Part shown: positions 1-8,127 of the stretch, one piece after another
How positions within the stretch are numbered: position 1 is the first letter of the stretch
Layout: each line of letters opens with the position of its first letter
Assembly (NCBI GenBank): GCA_002633005.1
Contig: NMRA01000516.1
Location: forward strand, 284,890-310,959
Origin: Phoronis australis
Taxonomy: Eukaryota; Phoronida; Phoronidae
Length of the DNA stretch: 26,070 nt
Reading direction: 5' to 3'
Notes under the pieces: model-generated
The model's database searches: none
What the model was told of the DNA's origin: nothing
What the model saw: only the letters and a program-made list of their open reading frames with translations
Translations under genes and position numbers: made by a program

Positions 1-117
1 AGTTTGTATATTGTTGAGGGCTGGCTGTACACCATGGGTCAGTTTGTATATTGTTGAGGGCTGACTGTACACCATGGGTCAGTTTGTATATTGTTGAGGG
101 CTGGCTGTACACCATGG
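1..117. repeat. 40-bp minisatellite, about 3 copies
   Basis: A 40-bp unit beginning AGTTTGTATATTGTTGAGGG repeats at 1, 41 and 81 with one substitution (CTGGCTG versus CTGACTG). The third copy ends near 117. The array is cut by the window edge, so the true copy number is unknown. It may lie in an intron of the hydrolase gene whose last exon is at 1068. Confidence 0.95.
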
Positions 118-186
118 GAGTAGGCTTTATGTCGTTCATTGGCATTGAACGTGACAAGAGGAACAGATCACAAACATAAACACTTT

Positions 187-360
187 CTTCTAGAATGGTC
201 CTCAGAGTTACATCAAAACGTGTCATGTGTTGAGGAGCAGATGGCAGACATGAACACATTGTTCTAGAATGATCCTCATAAGAGTTATAGCACAACGTAT
301 CATGTTTTGAGGAACAGATGGCAGACATGAACACTTTGTACTACAGTGGTCCTTGGCATA
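187..360. repeat. 75-bp tandem repeat, about 2.3 copies
   Basis: TTCTAGAATGGTCCTCA at 187 recurs as TTCTAGAATGATCCTCA at 262 and in degenerate form near 338. Each is followed by a related stretch containing GGCAGACATGAACAC. The period is about 75 bp and copies are imperfect. Confidence 0.8.
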
Positions 361-1067
361 ACATGTTAACTCTGAAGTATAGAAACTGAAACAAATTCTG
401 ATAATTAAGCTTAATTTATTATAAATTACTGAGGAGTTCTACTCATTATAGGTAAATTACAGATTAGAATTATTACCTTAAGAAGATTTCTTGAAAATTA
501 ACAATGAATATAGAGTTTAATCCAAGACTGTTGGTTACCAGATTCTTCATTTATTATTGTATTATTATGCATGGTTCACAGCAAAATTATGTGAATTTTT
601 TTTGTCATGTAATTCAAGTCCAGGTTTACACGTCAAAGTGCAGAACTGTTGAATATAGCGCTGATGCAGTGCCAATAGTCAGTCATGTCTTCTAAATGCC
701 CAAGATGCATTTTCAAATTTTGATGTGGTTATTTTAAACGTATTACACTTCATCCTATGCAAATATCAAGAAAATTGACCTAGGCGTGTAGTTTGCAGTA
801 GAATAGTTCACGAGCTCTACAAACTGATATAAAAATCGTCATTGTAGATTGAATATTTTCGAGATAAGAGCTTTTTGAAGTTGCAAACTTTGTGCCATGA
901 ATCACTTAGGTGGAGCTGTATAAACCTTGCTCTGTTTAATCATTCCACCATCTTGGAAGAGAATCAGTGCCATGATGGATATTCTTTTCAAAAGTTGATG
1001 TACATTAATCCTGTTTACATATCTCTGTTGTGTGTTTTAGCTGTTTTGTTCAAATTCTTTTTTGTAG
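361..1067. other. Non-coding stretch, probably intron of the hydrolase gene
   Basis: AT-rich sequence without a convincing exon. The ORF at 504-695 and the front of the frame at 875-1067 show no recognisable protein. The stretch ends in a pyrimidine-rich tract and TTTTTTGTAG at 1067, which serves as acceptor for the exon at 1068. No other part of an OVCA2-like protein is visible here. Confidence 0.5.
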
Positions 1068-1222
1068 AAATGAGTGAGGATCTCGTACAGTGCTATAGGA
1101 AGCCTCGCCTTCTCTGTCACTCTGGTGGCCATTTTATTCCAACTTCGTCTGTTCACAAGAAAGTGTACACGGAGTTTCTGGAAGACATGTTGAAAGAAAA
1201 AAAGTTTGGAGGAAAAACATGA
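1068..1222 (+). CDS. OVCA2/FSH-type serine hydrolase, last exon only
   Basis: Fifty codons plus stop follow the acceptor TTTTTTGTAG. Two bases (AA) complete a split codon, then the frame runs from Met at 1070 to TGA at 1220-1222. The segment LLCHSGGHFIP and the following VYTEFL match, from memory, the C-terminus of OVCA2 and yeast FSH1 alpha/beta hydrolases. There the His of the HxGGHxxP motif completes the Ser-Asp-His triad; here it is codon 1130-1132. The nucleophile Ser and acid Asp lie in earlier exons, which I do not find between 1 and 1067 and which must be off the left edge. OVCA2 is a small cytosolic ester hydrolase reported to favour long-chain esters. An in-frame Met at 875 is not the start: the residues from 875 to 1067 look like intron translation. 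Confidence 0.7.
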
Positions 1223-1850
1223 TGTCTGTGGAACTTGACTTTTAGAACTCTCCTACTTTGGCTGATACGAAAGTCATGTGCTGCAGCTTTTTAAATTCAA
1301 AATCTACTGTTTATGGTGTTATTTTTCTAAGAAGAAATGGTAATCGCTGATAATTTTAGAGTCACTTAGGCATTCATACTTTCAGTTAATGTTCCTCTCG
1401 CTCATAGTATTGATAAAGGTATGTAAACAGCCAAGCAAAATACCCACATTGTATTTCTGCTTTCACTTCTACTGGGTGAATGTAATTTTTGTATTACCAA
1501 CTTCAGTAGGTTGGACTCAGTCTGTGCCTGGGGAACAATGAATTGACTTGCTCTCCAATGCTAAACTGAGACAGGTATGGTAACAAAGGTTCACTCACAA
1601 TTACATAATCTTTCATACTACAACCTGGCTTTTTATGTGGTAGTCCTGCTTTTCATTCCAGTTATCCCGTATTTTCATTCTCAAATGTTTACAACTATGC
1701 AGCAGGTATTCAAAATAACATCATCATAAATAGTGTTAATATTTTCCATAGTCCACTTTCTTTAGGAACAAAACAATCATAAAAATGTGTTCCAATGTGT
1801 CTTGTTTACCTTACTGCATACTGCATGCCAGTGTATCAGGATTATTAATT
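1223..1850. other. 3' flank of hydrolase gene, nothing further seen
   Basis: Presumed 3' UTR and intergenic DNA downstream of the stop at 1222. I see no clear AATAAA close to the stop and no coding segment. From 1685 the sequence belongs to a block that is repeated at 2384. Confidence 0.4.
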
Positions 1851-3079
1851 ATGCGCCCACATATTTGTCTGGGCGATCGGCGTCCGTGGCTGTATCTCCT
1901 AAACCTCTTGCAGGATCTTGTTAAAATTTGGTAAGTGTGTTCCTATGGGGTTGACGACAAAGGGCAAGGAGTTTCGGACTGACCTGAGTACTGCTGGGCC
2001 CTCTAGTGGCAATTTCATTTTTTTACGTCTACCTCTCTATCTTCAAAGGTTGAACCGATTTTCATGAAATTTGGCACATAGACATCTATTATTGAAGTGA
2101 TGCTATCCTTACGTTTTCGGGTGGATTCGAGGTATTTTTCACCATCTAGTGGCCATTTTTAGTATTTTCGAGTCCGTTTTTTGGCATTTGCCCCTTTGTC
2201 TACCAAACCACTCTAAGGATGATTGCGAAAATCGGCATGTATGTTCTTACTTTGAAGAGGACTGTTGACGATGATTTTCCGACAACTTTGACTACTGTGG
2301 CACCTCCTAGTGGCAGTTTTGTTTGTTTTTGCGCCCATAGCTGTATCTCCTAAAGGCTGTACAAGTCAGAATCTTTATTAAANATGTTTACAACTATGCA
2401 GCAGGTATTCAAAATAACATCATCATAAATAGTGTTAATATTTTCCATAGTCCACTTTCTTTAGGAACAAAACAATCATAAAAATGTGTTCCAATGTGTC
2501 TTGTTTACCTTACTGCACACTGCATGCCAGTGTATCAGGATTATGATGCACCCACATATTTGTCTGGGCGTTCGGCATCCGTGGCTGTATCTCCTAAACC
2601 TCTTGCAGGATCTTGTTAAAATTTGGTAAGTGTGTTCCTATGGGGTTGACGACAGAGGGCGACGAGTTTCGGACTGACCTGAGTACTGCTGGGCCCTCTA
2701 GTGGCAATTTCAGTTTTTTACGTCTACCTCTGTATCTTTAAAGGTCCTCAACCGATTTTCATGAAATTTGGCACATAGACATCTATTATTGAAGTGAAGC
2801 TATCCTTACGTTTTCGGGTGGATTCGAGGTATTTTTTACCATCTAGTGGCCATTTTTAGTATTTTCGAGTCCGTTTTTTGGCATTTGCCCCTCTGTCTAC
2901 CAAACCACTGTAAGGATGATTGCGAAAATCGTCATGTATGTTCTTACTTTGAAGAGGACTGTTGACGATGATTTTCCGACAACTTTGACTACTGTGGCAC
3001 CTCCTAGTGGCAGTTTTGTTTGTTTTTGCGTCCATAGCTGTATCTCCTAAAGGCTGTACAAGTCAGAATCTTTATTAAA
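1685..3079. repeat. Two near-identical 0.7-kb copies joined by a single N
   Basis: Sequence 1685-2382 is repeated at 2384-3079 with scattered substitutions and small indels. The copies meet at one N at 2383. The single ambiguous base exactly at the junction points to an assembly join of two overlapping contigs or haplotypes rather than a true tandem duplication. Confidence 0.85.
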
Positions 3080-4480
3080 CGCAGCAAATGTGTTTATAAG
3101 AAGTTGACAATGGATAACGACGAGTTTTGGACGGACCCGACTACCGCTGTGCTCCCTAGTGGCAATTTTAGTTTTTTACCTCTGGCTCTGTAACTTCAAA
3201 GGCCCTCACCGATTTTCATAAAATTTGGCACATAGGCATGTATTAATGAGACTACATTATTCTTTTGTTGGATTTCAGGTATTTTGCGCCATCTAGTGAC
3301 CATCATAATTTTACCATTTTCGAGTTGGTTTTTCAACGTTTGCCCCTCTATCAACCAAACGATTCTAACGATGATTGTGAAAATTGGCATGTATGTTCCT
3401 ATTATGAAGAGGACGGTTGCCGATGATTTTCCGACGACTTTGGCTACTGTGGTGCCTCCTAGTGGCACTTTTGTGCCCATGGCTGTATTTCCTAAACGGT
3501 TTGCAGAATCTTTTCTAAATTTAGAAAGTGTATTTATATGAAGCTAACATAACAATGACGACTTTCAGGCGGATCCAATGAACAGTGAGCCCCTTGTGGC
3601 AGTTTCATTTTGTCTGTTTTCTTTTGTTTCTCTGAAGTTCCCTGACGGATTTCTATGAAATTTAGTGTATAGCTTTCTCAATGGTACGTTCCCGTTTTCG
3701 GATGGATTGTATGTTTTTGCGCCATCTAGTGGCCATTTTTATGACAAATAAACAACCCTGAAAGCTCACCATTTGCGATGCATTCGTGGGTGCATTTCAA
3801 CGTTCGCCTTGCTCTCTGAATACATTTTCAAGCCGAGCTCAAGAACAGATGTTTGTTTATCATTTTTTAAGTGTCAGAAGACATTTATCTACAAGTTTTG
3901 GATAGGTGAGTAGGCGGTTATTAGTTTATCAATTTTTATGCGTCCACATATTTAAATGTGGATGCATTATGCCGTCATCTCTGTCTGTCCGTCCGGCGTC
4001 CGTCCGTCTAGCGTCCGTCCGGCGTCCGGTGTCCGGCTTCCACTCAGTGCTCTATCTCCAAAACCGTTTGTCATATGTTCATCAAATTTTGCACATGCGT
4101 TCCTTTCATGGATGGAACGGCATGAGCGAAGTTTGGGACGGATCCGATTTTCGGTGTACCCCTTAGTGGCAATTTTAGTTTTTTACGTTTACCTCTGTAT
4201 CTTCAAAGGTCCTCAACATATTTTCACAAAAATTGATGTATAGGCATCTGTTAGTGAGACGACGGTATCATATCGTTTTGGGATGGATTCGACGTAGTTT
4301 GTGCCACCTAGTGGCCATTTTTACTGTTTTCTTGTCTGTTTTTTAGCCCACCCTTCTGTCAACCAAACCGCTCTAAGCATGATTGTGAAAATTGGAAAGG
4401 ACGACGCAATTGTGGCACAAGACTGCCCGTCAAAGTTGTTCAGTTATTGGGTCATAGCACAGACCGCACAGTGGGTTAGC
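1850..4480. repeat. Nested tandem array: about 150-bp subunits in about 450-bp units
   Basis: The phrase TGTATCTCCTAAA recurs at 1891, 2342, 2587, 3039, 3484 (TGTATTTCC) and 4051 (TCTATCTCC), mostly 445-452 bp apart. Within each unit an octamer CTAGTGGC or close variant recurs at 2003, 2146, 2307, 2698, 2843, 3004, 3156, 3293, 3459, 3593, 3726, 4163 and 4308, usually 135-165 bp apart. Between the boxes are related phrases such as AACCGATTTTCATGAAATTT and AAACCACTCTAAGGATGATT. The unit is thus about three diverged 150-bp subunits. Open frames inside it (3196-3541, 3906-4243, 4301-4486) are translations of repeat DNA and are not called as genes. Confidence 0.85.
3960..4050. repeat. TCCGTCCG-type simple repeat
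   Basis: Low-complexity stretch of GTCCGTCCG, GCGTCCGTC and GGCGTCCGG repeats at the front of the last array unit. Confidence 0.7.
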
Positions 4481-4486
4481 GTCTAA

Positions 4487-5062
4487 GGTAGCATTTTGTC
4501 AGTCAATCCTACTAAACTTTCGTGTTGTTCTCTGACGTGAAGAGTCAATCTAATATCGCCACATGAGGTTCAGCCACGTGACTACAGAAGCCGCCTTTTG
4601 GATGCGATGTCACTTTTCTGACGCAAGGCTAGGTGCGAATTAAGCTTGCTTCCACATTTGTCGAGAAGTAAAACATGCCAATTGGACGCGATGTCGTAGC
4701 ATGTGGGGGTCTGTCCGGGGTAGCATCGCGACAGCGGGGTATATATGCGCTGACGGGGGCAGGGTGGCAAAAACGACCGGCTGATGGCAAACAGAAAGAC
4801 GAGAATCGAAGCTAAGCGAGATAAATTACACAACAAACAAAAGCACAACTGAAATCCGCAAGTCGTAGAAGCCGCGTCATTGCAGTATAGTTATGCGCTA
4901 TCATTTTGGCGACCGTCTTTAAACGGTTGTATGGCCATTTGAGTGGCTAAACTGTGGTCTGTGGACTTTCCGAGCACTGTCCAGTGCAGAATTTAACAGG
5001 TAATTATCATTTGATAAATTGTACGATGTCTTCGTGTAGCCTTAATAAAGAGAAAACAACAC
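4487..5062. other. No gene seen; TATA-like site and AATAAA 300 bp apart
   Basis: TATATA lies at 4740-4745 in a GC-rich setting, and AATAAA at 5044-5049. A 22-codon frame starts at 4784 and encodes a very basic peptide. The spacing of TATA box and polyadenylation signal would suit a solo long terminal repeat, but I found no matching second copy, target-site duplication or primer-binding site, so this is only a possibility. Confidence 0.25.
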
Positions 5063-5347
5063 GTGACCTGTCTGAAATTGATGCGCTTTTTTGTTTTAGT
5101 CAGTGTCTCAAAATGGTTTGAGTACATAAGAGAATCAAGTGTACTAGCTTGTACTAACCTATGCAACTTTTGGGGTAACTATTACCAAAGTACTGAGTTG
5201 TTGAACGTCATATCTGAACTCCAAAATCAGTTACTTATCAGGAAAATGAGAGTGACTGAGGTGGCACACGGCCTGAAAGCCAGGTATTTCAACAACCAGG
5301 TAAATCAAGTGTCATTGGCCTTGCAAAAAATAAGAAAAAACCATTGA
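5063..5347 (+). CDS. Unrecognised open frame, possible exon
   Basis: A 94-codon frame with no family I recognise. The part at about 5100-5299 is bounded by an acceptor-like TTTTTTGTTTTAG and a donor-like CAGGTAAAT, so it could be an internal exon of about 200 bp. Its translation is mixed polar/hydrophobic with a leucine- and glutamine-rich middle. No adjoining exon with matching phase was found. It may equally be chance. Confidence 0.15.
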   Translation: MTCLKLMRFFVLVSVSKWFEYIRESSVLACTNLCNFWGNYYQSTELLNVISELQNQLLIRKMRVTEVAHGLKARYFNNQVNQVSLALQKIRKNH

Positions 5348-6063
5348 TGTAAGGAAATCGAACTATTTTTTATAAAAAACTGCGAATAGGTGTTGAGGTG
5401 TACGAGATAAAGTCGAGCAATTTTTTGGGGTTGAATTTTACCTATTCACGCTCGGTGTCGCCTCTTTAAAAGTATAGCGTCGTGATCCGAGGCTCTTTTG
5501 CATGTGTTGTAACCGGAATCTTCACGTACGCTTCAATGGTAAAGTCTACTTTACCGACTGCCTGTGCTTTGAAAACAACGCCCAAGGTAAGAGTGACATA
5601 ATTGAGAAATTCTCAAGGTAGCGGACAATCACAGATGGCTCAGCGAATTTATAATATGAAAAATACGGACAAGTTGTCGCTTTATCTGCGGCAATGTGGA
5701 AAGAACTCAAAAGAGTGAACGCATGGCTTAAAAAGCCCGAAAATAACTTAGGCCGCCGGGTTCTCCATTTTCTCTGACATATGTTCATACGAATACAAAC
5801 GCAACACGTAAACACACAAACACTGATGAATAAAATACCGGATAATTGAAGTTTATTTGACTGGAAAAACAAAACTTTACAAGGCCACGCACGCGAGATG
5901 AGTTTCTAAAGACGCTGAGGTCGTGTGTCCAACTATTGAAATAATATGGAGCAGGTGGCCTATTTGCAGGTAGCGTTTACATGCAGTACAACTGTTGCAG
6001 TCATAAACTGACTGAAGACTGGCACATTGCCTTTTTTGCAACAATCATACCAAACTCGTGTAT
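5348..6063. other. Intergenic DNA upstream of the CCP gene
   Basis: No convincing gene. A 108-codon minus-strand frame at 5546-5872 begins with hydrophobic residues but resembles no family I know and has no supporting context. The stretch probably holds the promoter and 5' UTR of the gene starting at 6099. Confidence 0.4.
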
Positions 6064-6079
6064 CACGTGAATTACGTCA
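6064..6079 (+). promoter_or_regulatory. E-box (CACGTG) and CRE-like (TTACGTCA) pair
   Basis: A perfect CACGTG palindrome at 6064-6069 is followed two bases later by TTACGTCA at 6072-6079, about 20-35 bp before the ATG at 6099. These are consensus sites for bHLH and CREB/ATF factors. If they act, transcription would start close by and the 5' UTR would be very short, or they would lie within the UTR. No TATA box is evident. Confidence 0.25.
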
Positions 6080-6098
6080 CGTTCCATGGGAATAAAAC

Positions 6099-7868
6099 AT
6101 GGACTTGATCAAGATTATAATGGTTTTTGTGTTGGTAGCGGAAGACATAAAGGCAGCTCCTTGCAACAGCCCGTTCAATCCAGTTGGCAGCCATTATGTG
6201 ATGCAAACACTTGATGTCGTACAGCCTTTGGAAATGAAGTCAGGGACAAGATGGTCAAAAGCGTGGGACGACAATAGTACCGTTAATTTGAACATAACGT
6301 GTGAAAATGGATACTACACACCGGACAGACGTGGAAATAAGATTGCAACTTTCGTCTTCCGATTTGCGTGCAATTTGAACTCAAAACCACCTCAACCTTG
6401 TCGACGATTCTCATGTTTTCCATTTAAAGACACCATCCCAACCAATTCCGAACCTATCTATCATCCTCATCTGAACAAGTATAAAAATGGTAAAGGGCAA
6501 ATTTTGAGACCCGGAGATAAAGAGTTCACAGTTGATATGTATGAAATCTGGGTGGGAGACGAACAGTTTTATAAATGTAAAGAAGGATTTTCTTTCGGCG
6601 GAATGAACGACCTTGTCTCTCAAAATTGCACATTTCCACACTTGAATAAAGGCCCACCTGATAGGGTTTCAGGATGTACTGATCGTATTACATGCCAGCT
6701 CCCTGGTGTTCGAAGTGTCATATTTCACTACGGTAACTCCCCACCTCTTTCGAATGTGGTCAAATTTTCTGAGAAACTAAAAATTTATTGTAGGACAGGT
6801 TATCAGATTGAAGGCGGGAAAACCAGCTACACGACTACTTGTAAATACAAGCACAACAAATATAACTCAAAAGCAAAAGCGAGTTACAGGTCGAAACCGG
6901 GACTAGTGCCAGATTTGAATCAGTGCCGGCCAGTTAGTTGCGCACGTGCGTTCTCTAATGGCGTCTCTCGTCTCGTTCATACTGTGTACAGTTTCAACGA
7001 AACCGTCGTGTTTCGTTGTCACCCAGGGTTTTTGACAGAAGCTGGTGCTGAACTAGAATTGGCTACATGCACATATGGGGGCAAATACGGAGACTGGAAT
7101 AAAGCCACCATATGCACAAGAAGGGTGAAATATTGCGTGTTGTCAATGAAACCCGAAGTAAACTATGTAGCCGTAGTTAATGGAACAGAATTCAAAGCTG
7201 GCTCGGTGATTCAGGTGAAGGTGGGAGATACCGTCATGTATAAATGTCAGACAGGTTACAGTTTTGACGGCGCCTATCTTGACACCACGGGACTGACATG
7301 TAATAAGTTGGGTAAAATTAAGCAGCCATCGTTGTGTAAGAAACCTCGTGCAGATAATGCCATTGCCTTGGGTACTAAGAACAAATCTACCGGCGACATG
7401 GCAAGCACAGTGTTGAAGCAGGCCACGGTAGGAGCCGTGGTTGGGTTTCTTTTGCTTCTGTGCTGCATAGGCACAATTATTAATCACCACAATAAGCAGT
7501 ATCCGAGGCAAGTCGGGGTACAGACCGATATAACTGAAGGCGGAGATCACAATGATACGTGGAAGTCATCAAACATTGATTCACTCTTCCAAGTGAGTGA
7601 CCAGTCTGGCACTAAGAGTTTTGAAACGCAACTAGGTAGTGCGAGCGAAGTTGACAAGCTGACACTCGAAAAAGTCGAGACACCAAGCAACTTGGACAAT
7701 TACCAAATAGGGTCACTCAAATTGATGGAAGAGCTTGACCACGTTAAAGATGTTCCTGGGACATCAAAAGAAACTGAGAGGAACAAATGTGTATCGAAGA
7801 GCAATGAAATGGGTGTCGATTGTGAAGAAAAGCTTGATAAATCTTACGAGAAAGGCCGGATTTGTTAG
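6099..7868 (+). CDS. Type I membrane protein with five CCP/sushi modules
   Basis: A 589-residue intact frame in one exon; the ATG has a strong Kozak setting (AAAACATGG). Residues 1-19 are a signal peptide. Five four-cysteine CCP modules follow: C22-C68-C91-C101, C106-C160-C177-C193, C199-C231-C248-C276, C281-C307-C324-C339 and C346-C383-C401-C413. The typical aromatic-x-Cys and C-x-x-G-[YF] pattern surrounds the second cysteine of the modules. The usual Trp before the fourth cysteine is present only in module 4, so the modules are divergent. Possible N-glycosylation sites include N59, N65, N176, N300 and N361. A membrane segment spans about 442-460, and an acidic/polar tail of about 129 residues follows without an evident ITIM or kinase domain. 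CCP proteins usually bind complement proteins or other ligands; the ligand here is unknown. Lack of introns is unusual for this family. It converges on the minus-strand gene ending at 7981. Confidence 0.9.
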   Translation: MDLIKIIMVFVLVAEDIKAAPCNSPFNPVGSHYVMQTLDVVQPLEMKSGTRWSKAWDDNSTVNLNITCENGYYTPDRRGNKIATFVFRFACNLNSKPPQPCRRFSCFPFKDTIPTNSEPIYHPHLNKYKNGKGQILRPGDKEFTVDMYEIWVGDEQFYKCKEGFSFGGMNDLVSQNCTFPHLNKGPPDRVSGCTDRITCQLPGVRSVIFHYGNSPPLSNVVKFSEKLKIYCRTGYQIEGGKTSYTTTCKYKHNKYNSKAKASYRSKPGLVPDLNQCRPVSCARAFSNGVSRLVHTVYSFNETVVFRCHPGFLTEAGAELELATCTYGGKYGDWNKATICTRRVKYCVLSMKPEVNYVAVVNGTEFKAGSVIQVKVGDTVMYKCQTGYSFDGAYLDTTGLTCNKLGKIKQPSLCKKPRADNAIALGTKNKSTGDMASTVLKQATVGAVVGFLLLLCCIGTIINHHNKQYPRQVGVQTDITEGGDHNDTWKSSNIDSLFQVSDQSGTKSFETQLGSASEVDKLTLEKVETPSNLDNYQIGSLKLMEELDHVKDVPGTSKETERNKCVSKSNEMGVDCEEKLDKSYEKGRIC

Positions 7869-7917
7869 CCACGCTACTTGCGAAATGGTGTGATCGAAAC
7901 GTTTTCAAGTTAAACAC

Positions 7918-7923
7918 ATTAAA
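7918..7923 (+). terminator. Poly(A) signal ATTAAA of the CCP gene
   Basis: ATTAAA 50 bp after the stop codon, followed by GTGTGATTTT, a GT/T-rich downstream element. This is the commonest variant of the polyadenylation signal. Confidence 0.5.
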
Positions 7924-7931
7924 GGTGTGAT

Positions 7932-7937
7932 TTTATT
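7932..7937 (-). terminator. Poly(A) signal AATAAA of the monooxygenase-like gene
   Basis: Read on the minus strand, AATAAA lies about 45 bp past the TAA at 7981-7983. It supports the last-exon call and implies a very short 3' UTR. Confidence 0.6.
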
Positions 7938-7980
7938 TTGCTAGAACGAAGGAAAAAGGACTTTAATTTTCATGACGACT

Positions 7981-8127
7981 TTATCCAATAACGGGTTGTC
8001 CTATAGTGCGTCCTCGAACGGCAGGAAGTTTTCCACGTAATTGGTTTCCAGAGGTGTTGAGAACGAAATCGAGATATGGCGACCGCCTTGACATTGCAGC
8101 CAAACTGTCTCCTACCAAAGCTTGGCC
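7981..8127 (-). CDS. LPMO-like/CHRD gene exon 14 (residues 553-600, stop)
   Basis: Acceptor TTATTCATTGCAG, then 48 codons and TAA at 7981-7983. YLDFVLNTSGNQLRGKLP is the closing strand motif of CHRD-like repeat 3. No membrane segment or GPI signal follows, so the protein should be secreted. Confidence 0.85.
   Translation of the reverse strand, partial: GQALVGDSLAAMSRRSPYLDFVLNTSGNQLRGKLPAVRGRTIGQPVIG

Noticed and set aside
3196-4486. Several 61-95-codon frames on both strands
   Set aside because: They translate the nested tandem repeat; similar phrases recur in every unit in different frames.
4582-4848. Minus-strand 88-codon frame
   Set aside because: No family resemblance, no splice partners, and it overlaps a GC-rich TATA-containing stretch.
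5546-5872. Minus-strand 108-codon frame with a hydrophobic start
   Set aside because: No recognisable domain and no supporting signals; likely chance.
7143-7550. Minus-strand 135-codon frame
   Set aside because: It is the shadow of the CCP receptor gene.
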